Assembly: GCA_049426725.1 (NCBI GenBank)
Contig: JBMSYN010000001.1
Coordinates: forward strand, 1 to 64,000
Direction of reading: 5' to 3'
From: UBA961 sp049426725
GTDB taxonomy: Bacteria > Bacteroidota > Ignavibacteria > Kapaibacteriales > UBA961
DNA length: 64,000 nucleotides
How positions within the stretch are numbered: position 1 is the stretch's first letter; each line of letters opens with the position of its first letter. Below, piece by piece: positions 44,382-52,367 of this stretch. The notes under the pieces were generated by a model that searched no databases, was not told the origin of the DNA, and was given only the letters and a program-made list of their open reading frames with translations. The translations under genes and the position numbers were made by a program.

Positions 44382-44990
44382 ATGAATTCACACGAAACAA
44401 TCGACAAATTCCTCAATGGCCAACTTACCCCAGAAGAAACGGCTCATTTTTTGAAAACTGTCGAACATGATTCCGAACTTCAATCTCTACTTGAGTCGGA
44501 ACGCATTATCAATTCCTGTCTAAACAAGGAGAGATTGCACCTTATGCAACATGATTTATCAGCTGTTGCCGGTGCTTTTGTTGCGTGCTTGGCTTCCACA
44601 GGTACGGTTGCATCTTCAGGATTGATAACAGCAGCCTATGCAAAAAAGGCAGGGATGTCTTGGTTAACGTTAGCAGCTTCTTCTGCATTGTCTATTTCTG
44701 TATGTGCAGGTGCATATTGGTATCTGAATTCACAAAATGATTCAAAACCAATTCAAAGACAATCAAAAATAGATATAACCACACAAGCTACAGCAAAGGA
44801 TATTCCTTTGAAAGTACCTCGTCTGATTGTGGATAAGCAAAATGCACCGATGAAGGTAAAATCACGCTCTTCCAGTGTTGAGTTGAAAGTTTCTAATAAG
44901 AGCGAAGTTACTGAACCCGCGTCTGCTCCAGTAAAAAAACAGATACTCGAGCATTCATTCTCAAAATATCGACCCAAGATTCAAGACTGA
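44382..44990 (+). CDS. Putative anti-sigma factor (single-pass membrane protein)
   Basis: A 202-residue protein. The N-terminal cytoplasmic part (about residues 1-55) begins MNSHETIDKFLNGQLTPEE and has the look of the short helical domain of FecR/RskA-type anti-sigma factors (a LNGQLTPEETAHF segment) but no HxxxCxxC zinc motif. Around residues 63-115 are two hydrophobic stretches (AVAGAFVACLASTGTVASSG and LTLAASSALSISVCAGAYWY), the second a clear membrane helix. The C-terminus is Lys-, Ser- and Pro-rich and probably periplasmic. Position 28 bases after an ECF sigma gene and just before a terminator argues for an anti-sigma role; this is inference, not a domain match. Confidence 0.6.
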   Translation: MNSHETIDKFLNGQLTPEETAHFLKTVEHDSELQSLLESERIINSCLNKERLHLMQHDLSAVAGAFVACLASTGTVASSGLITAAYAKKAGMSWLTLAASSALSISVCAGAYWYLNSQNDSKPIQRQSKIDITTQATAKDIPLKVPRLIVDKQNAPMKVKSRSSSVELKVSNKSEVTEPASAPVKKQILEHSFSKYRPKIQD

Positions 44991-44995
44991 TGAGT

Positions 44996-45023
44996 AAAAA
45001 CCGCCTACTTGGCGGTTTTTTTT
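44996..45023 (+). terminator. Intrinsic terminator after the sigma/anti-sigma genes
   Basis: Stem CCGCC/GGCGG (45001-45005 with 45011-45015, 5-base loop), flanked by A5 upstream and T8 downstream so that the stem can extend, 5 bases after the stop at 44990. Confidence 0.9.
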
Positions 45024-45048
45024 GTCATTACCCACTTTTATAGTAGAC

Positions 45049-45056
45049 TATTTTTG
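45049..45056 (+). promoter_or_regulatory. Putative -7 box before the CASTOR/POLLUX-like gene
   Basis: TATTTTTG fits TAnnTTTG, 42 bases before the ATG at 45099 and after the terminator at 44996-45023. A TTTG lies 24 bases upstream, longer than the usual spacing. Confidence 0.4.
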
Positions 45057-45098
45057 TATAATTTCGGAGGAATATATCATTCATCTATAGAGTTATTC

Positions 45099-47012
45099 AT
45101 GCCTTATCGAAAAGTTTCAAATGTACTGAAATATAAATTTGACAGTTTCATGTCAAAAGGGGTCATCTCTCTTATTGCCGGCTTATTTATACTTTCATTA
45201 GTATTCGTACTTGTAATTTCTATAATTGGTGCAATTATTGGTATAGCAACCAATGATGAGTCATTTACAGATTTTGGGAAATTAATGTGGGGAACTGTGT
45301 TACATTCTTTGGATGGTGGAGTCATATCCGCTCTTCATACGAATAATATCTCTTATGTTTCACTCATGCTTATTGCCACTCTTGGTGGTATGGTGTTAAT
45401 TTCGATCCTTATTGGTGTACTTAATAGCGGAATTGCAAAACAACTTGAAGATCTAAGAAAAGGTCGTTCACTCGTAATCGAACACGGACATACCGTTATA
45501 CTTGGTTGGTCTCCACAAATATTTTACATCATAAGCGAACTTGTTACAGCAAATGAAGGAAAGAAGAATTCTTGCATTTCTATTTTAGCAGAAAAAGACA
45601 AAGTAGAAATGGAAGATGAAATCAACATGAAAATTGGCGATTTCAAAGGAACAAAGGTCGTTTGTAGAACAGGTAATCCAATTGATTTAACTGATCTTGA
45701 AATTATTAATCCCCATACTGCAAAATCAATCATCATCTTATCTCCGGAAGGCATTGAAGATCCGGATTCATTGATGATAAAAATGATACTTGCAATTACA
45801 AATAATCCTCAACGCAGACCTGAAAGTTATCATATCGTAGCAGAAATTAGGGATCCCAAAAACATTGAAGTCGCTCGCCTTGTTGGAAAAAACGAGGTAT
45901 CTTTCATCTTGATGGAAGATGTATTATCGAAGATTATTGCCCAAACCTGTCGGCAGTCAGGCTTGTCCGTTGTTTTCAATGAACTTCTCGATTTCAAAAG
46001 AAACAAAATCAATTTTTTAGAAGAACAATCATTGATTGGAAAACAATTTTCTAAAGCCCTATTTTCCTATAATCGAGGAACACCAATTGGATTGCGTTAT
46101 TCTAATGGATTAATTCAAATCAATCCACCATCACATAAACTCATTGAAAGAGGAGATCAAATCATTGTAGTTGCAGAAGATGGGTCAAAAATTAATCCTG
46201 TCAATAATCCAGATAGCAATGTAGACGCAACATGCATACGGCAATCCGAAGGAAATACGAGAATTCCAGAAAAAACTTTAATATTAGGTTGGAATAGGCA
46301 AGCTCACACAATAATAACAGAGCTTGACAATTATGTTGTGAAAGGTTCTATAGTCACCGTTGTAAGCGATATTGAAAACATTGTTTCAGAAATAGGACAA
46401 GTATCTAAAGAATTACAAAATCTTTCCATTCATCAAATATCGGGGGATACAAGCAATCGCAGAGTACTTGATGATTTGGATTGTGAGACCTACGATCATA
46501 TAATCATATTAAGTCATTCATTAACCAATAATATTCAAGAATCAGATGCAAGAACTATTTTTACTCTATTACATCTTCGTGATATTGCAGAAAAAACAGG
46601 TCATCCTTTTTCAATTGTCTCACAAATGCTCGATGTCCGTAACAGAGAGCTTGTCAAAGTCACCAGAGCTGATGATTTTGTAGTTAGTGATAAGTTAAAC
46701 AGTTTGATGCTTTCACAGGTATCCGAAGAAAAAGCTTTAGCTTTGGTTTTTGAAGATCTTTTCCGTTCTGAGGGATCAGAAGTGTATTTAAAACCTGCTT
46801 CCGATTATGTTGAATTAAGAAAACCCCTGAATTTCTTCACTGTAGTTGAAGCTGCAAGACGTAGAAATGAAATTGCGATAGGATGCAGACTACTTTCTAA
46901 ATATGATGAGGATGCTCTTGATCAAGGTGTGATTGTCAATCCTGATAAGACAAAGAATTTCACCTTTTTTGAGGAAGATAAAATCATTGTATTAGCAGAA
47001 AATGATTGGTGA
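45099..47012 (+). CDS. CASTOR/POLLUX-related ion channel with two RCK-like domains
   Basis: A 637-residue membrane protein related to the plant nuclear channels CASTOR and POLLUX/DMI1. N-terminal helix about residues 22-50 (VISLIAGLFILSLVFVLVIS), a pore-loop region around WGTVLHSLDGG, and a second helix at about 85-110 (VSLMLIATLGGMVLISILIG). The cytoplasmic part holds two TrkA-N-like Rossmann domains, starting EHGHTVILGWSPQIFYII (about 130) and PEKTLILGWNRQAHTII (about 390), each followed by a TrkA-C-like segment. Its bacterial relatives are not well characterised. It is monocistronic: a terminator lies upstream and its stop abuts that of the convergent pyrB with no gap. The start at 45099 avoids the terminator that a longer frame would translate. 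Confidence 0.83.
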   Translation: MPYRKVSNVLKYKFDSFMSKGVISLIAGLFILSLVFVLVISIIGAIIGIATNDESFTDFGKLMWGTVLHSLDGGVISALHTNNISYVSLMLIATLGGMVLISILIGVLNSGIAKQLEDLRKGRSLVIEHGHTVILGWSPQIFYIISELVTANEGKKNSCISILAEKDKVEMEDEINMKIGDFKGTKVVCRTGNPIDLTDLEIINPHTAKSIIILSPEGIEDPDSLMIKMILAITNNPQRRPESYHIVAEIRDPKNIEVARLVGKNEVSFILMEDVLSKIIAQTCRQSGLSVVFNELLDFKRNKINFLEEQSLIGKQFSKALFSYNRGTPIGLRYSNGLIQINPPSHKLIERGDQIIVVAEDGSKINPVNNPDSNVDATCIRQSEGNTRIPEKTLILGWNRQAHTIITELDNYVVKGSIVTVVSDIENIVSEIGQVSKELQNLSIHQISGDTSNRRVLDDLDCETYDHIIILSHSLTNNIQESDARTIFTLLHLRDIAEKTGHPFSIVSQMLDVRNRELVKVTRADDFVVSDKLNSLMLSQVSEEKALALVFEDLFRSEGSEVYLKPASDYVELRKPLNFFTVVEAARRRNEIAIGCRLLSKYDEDALDQGVIVNPDKTKNFTFFEEDKIIVLAENDW

Positions 47013-47891
47013 TTAAGTCATACATTCCTTCAATACAGCCATTCTAATAAATAGTCCATTTTTTACTTGTTCCCGAATTAGCACATTCGGATAATTCATG
47101 CATTCCATGCTAAGTTCAATTCCATAATTAGCAGGACCGGGATGTAAGACAAGAAGATTATTATGTTTTTTTAAGAGCTCCTCATTCATACCAAAGTACT
47201 TTGCATATTCACTCTCGCTTGGAATGAGCCCCTTCTTCATTCTCTCTTGCTGCATACGTAGCATAATCACTGCATCTATATTATCGAGTTGATTATGGAT
47301 TGTAGGTACTACATTAAGATGTTTCATTGAAGATAAAAGTAAAGTACCAGGACCGGTAACATAAACATTAGATCCAAGCTTCGTAAATAATTGCATATTG
47401 GATCTTGCAACTCTACTATGGAGTATATCTCCAACAATAAGAATATTCTTTCCTTCAAGACTTCCCCATTTTCTGAAAAGCGTATATGCATCAACTAATG
47501 CTTGGGTCGGATGTTGATGAGAACCATCTCCAGCATTAACAATCAAAGATTTTGTTTCTTGCTCAACTAAATGTGGAGCCAAAGCCTGGCTATGACGAAT
47601 AATCCATCCATGAACTTCATACTGCTGTAAAGTATGAATTGTATCTACAAAGGATTCTCCTTTAGCAATACTACTTTGTTGAGCATTGAAAATGACGGGG
47701 GTTCCACCCAATCTCTTAACAGCTAATTCGAATGAAATTCTCGTGCGTGTTGAAGTTTCAAAAAAAGCAATGAGTATATCCTTGCCACTCAGGATAGAAT
47801 CTTTTTTACTTCGCTGATAGGTATTTGCTTGCTCAAAAATATTTAGCACTTCATTTTTCGTCAAAGAAGAAATGTCAAGCAATGATTTCAT
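47013..47891 (-). CDS. pyrB: Aspartate carbamoyltransferase catalytic subunit
   Basis: A 292-residue enzyme of pyrimidine synthesis that joins carbamoyl phosphate and aspartate. The carbamoyl phosphate loop FFETSTRTRISFELAVKRLG, the DGSHQHPTQALVDAYTL loop and the aspartate-domain HPGPANYGIELS are all intact. The start MKSLLDISSLTK at 47891 follows a terminator by 15 bases. No regulatory subunit pyrI is next to it, so the enzyme is probably of the unregulated class. pyrE is at 49494; pyrC and others are not in the window. Confidence 0.93.
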   Translation of the reverse strand: MKSLLDISSLTKNEVLNIFEQANTYQRSKKDSILSGKDILIAFFETSTRTRISFELAVKRLGGTPVIFNAQQSSIAKGESFVDTIHTLQQYEVHGWIIRHSQALAPHLVEQETKSLIVNAGDGSHQHPTQALVDAYTLFRKWGSLEGKNILIVGDILHSRVARSNMQLFTKLGSNVYVTGPGTLLLSSMKHLNVVPTIHNQLDNIDAVIMLRMQQERMKKGLIPSESEYAKYFGMNEELLKKHNNLLVLHPGPANYGIELSMECMNYPNVLIREQVKNGLFIRMAVLKECMT

Positions 47892-47906
47892 ATATATCTC
47901 CGCTAT

Positions 47907-47940
47907 AAAAAAAGCCGCCAACCAATAAGGAGAGCGGCTT
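47907..47940 (-). terminator. Intrinsic terminator after the HU gene
   Basis: Minus-strand stem AAGCCGC/GCGGCTT (47934-47940 with 47912-47918), 15-base loop, then T7 (47907-47913) followed by ATAG. It ends 15 bases before the pyrB start. Confidence 0.85.
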
Positions 47941-47960
47941 ATGTAAGTTCCAAGCGATCA

Positions 47961-48263
47961 TTATTTCTTCATTGCTTTTTTAGCTTTTGGAGAATTTACG
48001 ATCTCTTTAAGAGCTTTTCCAGGAGAGAACTTGGGAACATTGCGTGCAGGAATCTTGAGGGATTCACCTGTGCGTGGATTAACACCTTCGCGTGCTTTGC
48101 GATGGCTGGCACCAAAAGTACCAAAACCGAGAAGAGCAACAGAGTCACCAACACCGAGTTGTGCAGTGATTGTTTCGAAAACACTGTTTACTGCTCTTTC
48201 AGCAGCTACTTTTGACATGCCGGTATCTTCAGCAACGGCAGCAATGAGTTCTTGTTTATTCAT
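47961..48263 (-). CDS. hup: HU-family DNA-binding protein
   Basis: A 100-residue nucleoid protein of the HU/IHF family. It opens MNKQELIAAVAEDTGMSK and has GFGTFGASHRKAREGVNPRT with the DNA-intercalating beta arm (R-x-x-R-E-G-x-N-P-x-T-G) and the closing PKFSPGKALKEIVN. The C-terminal tail SPKAKKAMKK is Lys-rich and slightly longer than that of E. coli HU. The start at 48263 is the ATG of the conserved beginning; a reading from 48284 adds seven residues. Single-gene unit with its own terminator at 47907-47940. Confidence 0.95.
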   Translation of the reverse strand: MNKQELIAAVAEDTGMSKVAAERAVNSVFETITAQLGVGDSVALLGFGTFGASHRKAREGVNPRTGESLKIPARNVPKFSPGKALKEIVNSPKAKKAMKK

Positions 48264-48376
48264 TGAACTACTCCATAAACACATTAAGCGATAACGAATT
48301 ACATATGCAATTTAGCATATAGATTACCTATTTCCCAAATACTTTTTCAAAATAATGGAAATTTTTTCTCTTTGAC

Positions 48377-49420
48377 TTACCGCATCAATAGTAGATTTGA
48401 GCCAATTTGAATCAAAACATATCCATATAAAAAGATAATTGTTGCTATTGCTGCTACAATATCGTCTGCCAAAACCCAAAAAGCACCTTTTTGCCTATTG
48501 ATAAGATTCATGGGAAATGGTTTAAAAATATCAAACATTCTAAACAGAATGAGAGAAAGTAATAACATTCCAGGGGTAAATGAAACAAATTCCACTGATA
48601 GAATTATCCACATTCCAATAACTTCATCAATGACAATAACCGAAGCATCACTTCCATGCAATGATTCAATATATATTATGGAAGGAATCGATACCACAAT
48701 GGTAAGTATTGTCAAAATCTGCAATTGTTGATGTGTTATTGGCAAAGTTGTAATTAAAATCGACATCACAGATGCAATTGTACCCGGTGCAAAAGGACTG
48801 TATCCTATACCAAAACAAGTTGCAATCATTGTTTTCAATCCGGGAATTAATGGTTCCTTCAAGAGAGATTTTAGCAATAGTTTATTCTGAAAGCAATACT
48901 CAATTGATGTATATACAGTAAGAAATACTATACCATACATGGTATAATCAATAAGAAAAGAATTATTTACTAAGTAATTTTTAGTGTCTGAAAAAGACAG
49001 TGATAGTAATAATATGATGGTACATGTCAATTGCAGTGCAGTCTTTACTTTTGCAGGGAATGATGTGACAATTGGCATTGCTATCCGATCTGCATAAATT
49101 CTTAGCAATGTGATAAAAACATCTCTTCCAATGATGATGAAGATGACCCATGGTGCAATGATGTGAATTGCCATTAATCCAAGCAAAGCTGCATTTGTAA
49201 GAACCTTATCGGCTATTGGATCAAGGAATGAACCAAAATTTGAAGTATTCCCCCATCGTCTTGCAATCCACCCATCCAGATAGTCAGTTATTGCTCCAAT
49301 TGAAAATATGATTAGAGCATACATCAGATATGATGAATCCTCTGAACGTATCATTTGGTAGACCATTGGTGCTATCAAAACACGTAAAAAACTTAAGATA
49401 TTGGGAAGTGAATAATTCAT
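48377..49420 (-). CDS. PgsA-PgpA fusion: phosphatidylglycerophosphate synthase joined to phosphatidylglycerophosphatase A
   Basis: A 347-residue membrane protein of two enzymes in series. The N-terminal half (about residues 1-185) is a CDP-alcohol phosphatidyltransferase, start LPNILSFLRVLIAPMV, with the catalytic motif DYLDGWIARRWG and FGSFLDPIADK (D-G-x2-A-R-x8-G-x3-D-x3-D), as in PgsA. The C-terminal half (about 190-345) is PgpA: FGIGYSPFAPGTIASV, then VIDEVIGMWIIL, RMFDIFKPFPMN and ADDIVAAIATII. PgsA makes phosphatidylglycerol phosphate from CDP-diacylglycerol and glycerol 3-phosphate; PgpA removes the phosphate. Both halves keep their catalytic residues, so one chain may make phosphatidylglycerol at the inner membrane. 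The frame runs unbroken through the junction. Confidence 0.88.
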   Translation of the reverse strand: MNYSLPNILSFLRVLIAPMVYQMIRSEDSSYLMYALIIFSIGAITDYLDGWIARRWGNTSNFGSFLDPIADKVLTNAALLGLMAIHIIAPWVIFIIIGRDVFITLLRIYADRIAMPIVTSFPAKVKTALQLTCTIILLLSLSFSDTKNYLVNNSFLIDYTMYGIVFLTVYTSIEYCFQNKLLLKSLLKEPLIPGLKTMIATCFGIGYSPFAPGTIASVMSILITTLPITHQQLQILTILTIVVSIPSIIYIESLHGSDASVIVIDEVIGMWIILSVEFVSFTPGMLLLSLILFRMFDIFKPFPMNLINRQKGAFWVLADDIVAAIATIIFLYGYVLIQIGSNLLLMR

Positions 49421-49493
49421 TGGTATTTTGATTAATTACTTTACAAAAATAGACTAAATTGAAATTAAACATTTATACAAGGAAACAAGAATC

Positions 49494-50036
49494 ATGAATC
49501 GCAATGAACTTGCATCGATTATCTATGAAACTTCACATTTAACCGGTGAATTTCTTCTTCGTTCCGGTAAAATTAGCAATGAGTATTTTGATAAGTATCT
49601 TTTTGAGGCTAAACCAGAAATACTTACTAGTATAGCAACTTTCATGAAAGAACTCATTCCTTCTGACTGTGAGGTTTTAGCGGGACTTGAAATGGGAGGC
49701 ATTCCAATTGCAACTTCGTTAAGTTTAAAGTCAGGGCTTCCATGCGCATTCATTAGAAAAAAAGCAAAGGACTATGGAACAAGAAAAGTAAATGAAGGAA
49801 CGGATATCAAAGGGAAAAAGGTTGTTATCATTGAAGATGTCATCACAAGTGGGGGGCAAGTGATTCTAAGTGCAAATGATTTGCGAGATTCCGGAGCCCA
49901 TATCTTGTGTTGCATATGCGTGATAAACCGTCAACAAGGTGGTAATGAAGCACTGCAAGAAGCAGGAATTCCCTTGATTTCTCTTTTTACAATGGAAGAA
50001 TTAAAAAGTGCTGCAAATCACAACCATTCATCATAA
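49494..50036 (+). CDS. pyrE: Orotate phosphoribosyltransferase
   Basis: A 180-residue type I phosphoribosyltransferase of pyrimidine synthesis. The PRPP-binding motif VVIIEDVITSGGQVI and FIRKKAKDYGTRK (with the substrate-binding Lys residues) are in the usual places, and FLLRSGKISNEYFDKY is the typical N-terminal segment. Length is somewhat short but complete. The promoter must be in the 73-base divergent gap to the pgsA-pgpA gene. Its end overlaps the convergent pseudouridine synthase gene by 19 bases. Confidence 0.9.
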   Translation: MNRNELASIIYETSHLTGEFLLRSGKISNEYFDKYLFEAKPEILTSIATFMKELIPSDCEVLAGLEMGGIPIATSLSLKSGLPCAFIRKKAKDYGTRKVNEGTDIKGKKVVIIEDVITSGGQVILSANDLRDSGAHILCCICVINRQQGGNEALQEAGIPLISLFTMEELKSAANHNHSS

Positions 50037-50776
50037 GAGCTAAGGGAGTCAAAGGATTTATAAGGTGCATATTTTGACAAGACATTTATTGTTGCTGTCA
50101 TGTCCTTTGGTAAATCAGATGAATATTTCACTTTCCTATCATTCAAGGGATGCAAAAATTCTATGGATGTGGAATGGAGAGGAGTTCGAGAAAGCAAAGG
50201 TCTCTCTTCTTGATCCTTCCCTACATTGTACTTTTTCTTTATCGTGGATAATTTAAATTCCGAATTACTTCCATAATCAGGATCAACAAGCAAAGGATAA
50301 CCAATTGCGGAAAGATGAACTCTGATTTGATGTAATCTACCTGTCTTAGGCTTACACTCAAGTAATGTAGCCATTCTAAATCTTTGCATGACTTGTATTG
50401 ATGTAAATGATTCCTTCCCTCTTGCTGAGGGTCTCATCAACCCCTTTTTTCTTGTATCGGCTATAAGAGGTATATCTATTTCTTGATAGTCCTTTGATAC
50501 AATCCCTCTCACAATTGCTGTATATGTTTTACTGACACTTTGATGTTCAAATTGTAAACTCAAATGTTTGTGTGCTTCAGCATTCTTAGCAAAAATCAGA
50601 ACTCCACTAGTGTCTCTATCCAATCTATGTACAGTAAATATCTCGCCATATGTGTCTAATAAAAAGGCACGAACATTTGGGAAATCTTTATCAAAACGAT
50701 CCGGAATGCTTAACATACCTGCAGGTTTTGAGACAATTACGATTGACTCGTCATCATGAATTATATCTGGTTTCAT
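50018..50776 (-). CDS. RluA-family pseudouridine synthase
   Basis: A 252-residue rRNA or tRNA pseudouridine synthase. The catalytic Asp is in VHRLDRDTSGVLIF, and the later conserved block is TGRLHQIRVHLSAIGYPLLVD. There is no N-terminal S4 domain, so it is closer to the short RluA/TruC type. The substrate base is not predictable. Its start overlaps the end of the gene at 50773 (ATGA), and its 3' end overlaps pyrE by 19 bases. Confidence 0.9.
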   Translation of the reverse strand: MKPDIIHDDESIVIVSKPAGMLSIPDRFDKDFPNVRAFLLDTYGEIFTVHRLDRDTSGVLIFAKNAEAHKHLSLQFEHQSVSKTYTAIVRGIVSKDYQEIDIPLIADTRKKGLMRPSARGKESFTSIQVMQRFRMATLLECKPKTGRLHQIRVHLSAIGYPLLVDPDYGSNSEFKLSTIKKKYNVGKDQEERPLLSRTPLHSTSIEFLHPLNDRKVKYSSDLPKDMTATINVLSKYAPYKSFDSLSSYDEWL

Positions 50777-51174
50777 GGTCTTTCATATGAATGCGGTTCC
50801 CAATCCATGCCTTCACATGGAATGTATTCCTCTGTTATATGTTCATCATAACGAGAACATATTTGAGCAGATGACTCAAAATGCATACAACTTCCACACA
50901 TTGTACTTTCTGAAATTGTATCAATTGATTGCGAAAATATTGCCATTTCTCTGTATGCAGGATAAAATACAATCATCACAACCATGATTGAAAAAAGTGG
51001 CCAGAATTGATGGAATTCCCAAAAATCTGAAATCCACCACATTGTAATAATCAAAATTGACAATCGAATAAGCCCACCCATAACAACTGTACCTGTTGTA
51101 ATTCTGGGCGTTTTTCCATCTTTATGTTTTTTATGCAATCGAAACAGTAATATGTCCATCAATGTATCAAGCAT
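50773..51174 (-). CDS. Small membrane protein with a C-terminal four-cysteine cluster
   Basis: Not recognised. A 133-residue protein (start MLDTLMDILLF at 51174) with a basic stretch after the first helix (HKKHKDGK), two membrane segments (about residues 30-48 and 57-72) and a soluble C-terminus with four cysteines, C93-x2-C96-x9-C106-x13-C120, in CGSCMHFESSAQIC ... IPCEGMDWEP. This spacing could bind Zn or an iron-sulfur cluster. A longer frame from 51249 would add 25 residues and overlap the glycosyltransferase by 56 bases, so I prefer the ATG at 51174, which leaves a 19-base gap. The stop overlaps the start of the pseudouridine synthase gene (ATGA). Function unknown. Confidence 0.65.
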   Translation of the reverse strand: MLDTLMDILLFRLHKKHKDGKTPRITTGTVVMGGLIRLSILIITMWWISDFWEFHQFWPLFSIMVVMIVFYPAYREMAIFSQSIDTISESTMCGSCMHFESSAQICSRYDEHITEEYIPCEGMDWEPHSYERP

Positions 51175-51193
51175 GAAATCATATCCATCTTTA

Positions 51194-52339
51194 TTATTGA
51201 TAAATCCGACCTTTCCATATTCTCTTCCTTCCTGGTAGTGACCATACAATAGAATTTATCCCTATAATAATGGTTAACATTGCACTGAATGGTTGGAGTA
51301 AAACATGGAACAAAGGTAGTCTAAACTGTAGTGTTGCAAAAAGCCGAATGATCATTCCTAGAGAAAGTAAAACAATTGACCATCTCAAAAGAAATATATT
51401 TTTTGATATAATACTATAAATGGCAAGAAAGAACGGAAAGACATAAACATTTATTACATGTACTAAAAACAATACAAAAGGAATGATTTTTTCCTGAAAT
51501 CCAGCGAAGAAGTTTTTTGAAAAACCTTTGAATACTTCATCAAACCCGGTATACATTGAACAAGATACAATGGAAATCGCATTTGCCAATACAACTTTAT
51601 ATCCATTTATTTTTGTAAGCCTAGCTATGTCAATATCTTCAACTAAACTATCTTTTACGGATTTATGTCCTCCAATAGCTTCATAAGCATCTCTGTGAAA
51701 CAACATGATTTGTCCATTCGCCGCCACAAGAGATGGATTTCTCTTACTGTAAATGAAGGAATTGGGTAAATATCCATGATACAATACATGCATAAAAGGA
51801 ACCATTAAATGTTCCCAAATTGATGATAATTGCTGATAAGGGACTGCTGTTAGTAAATCTGCTTGTAATTGCTGGGTTTGTTGAATCAATGAATTCAATG
51901 AATAGGGAGAATGCTTCGTGTCCGCATCCGTAAAAAGAAAATAATCACCTTTTGCATGTAAAGATAATACATGACATGCATGGGATTTCCCTATCCAATT
52001 TTTGGGCAATTCGGATGAATTTACAATTTGTATCAGATTGGGATATTGACTCTTTAATTCAGAGAGAATAAGCGAGGTAGAATCTCTTGAATCATCATTG
52101 AGAATGATGATTTCGTAATTGGGATAATGTTGATTGGACAGACTTTCGATACAATCTCTAATGCATCGTTCTTCATTTCTGGCTGGCACCAAGACAGACA
52201 CAAAAGGTAAATGTGCATGTATGTCCAGTGACCTCTTTACTTTGATAAAAGTAAAGAAATTATACAAAGAAATGCAGCAAATGACTGTAAGCACACTTGC
52301 AAGAAACCAGAAGAAGATTTCAAACATTTCCAACTTCAC
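51194..52339 (-). CDS. Family 2 glycosyltransferase with C-terminal membrane helices (CrtQ-like)
   Basis: A 381-residue membrane glycosyltransferase. An N-terminal helix (about residues 5-27) anchors a GT-A domain with PFVSVLVPARNEERCIRDC, ILNDDSRDSTS, LFTDADTKHSP (DxD) and VEDIDIARL; the catalytic base region and the following helices (about 275-370) complete the structure. The pattern with the short linker LPKNWIGKSHACH is close to CrtQ/diaponeurosporenoate glycosyltransferases and their relatives, but no carotenoid genes are in the window, so the acceptor is open. It lies 28 bases after rho. Confidence 0.82.
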   Translation of the reverse strand: MKLEMFEIFFWFLASVLTVICCISLYNFFTFIKVKRSLDIHAHLPFVSVLVPARNEERCIRDCIESLSNQHYPNYEIIILNDDSRDSTSLILSELKSQYPNLIQIVNSSELPKNWIGKSHACHVLSLHAKGDYFLFTDADTKHSPYSLNSLIQQTQQLQADLLTAVPYQQLSSIWEHLMVPFMHVLYHGYLPNSFIYSKRNPSLVAANGQIMLFHRDAYEAIGGHKSVKDSLVEDIDIARLTKINGYKVVLANAISIVSCSMYTGFDEVFKGFSKNFFAGFQEKIIPFVLFLVHVINVYVFPFFLAIYSIISKNIFLLRWSIVLLSLGMIIRLFATLQFRLPLFHVLLQPFSAMLTIIIGINSIVWSLPGRKRIWKGRIYQ

Positions 52340-52367
52340 TTGCTTTGGTTTGAGAAATGGGAAACAA

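Noticed and set aside
45009..45098. A longer N-terminus for the CASTOR/POLLUX-like channel from 45009
   Set aside because: It would translate through the loop, 3' arm and T-run of the terminator at 44996-45023; the ATG at 45099 matches the expected N-terminus.
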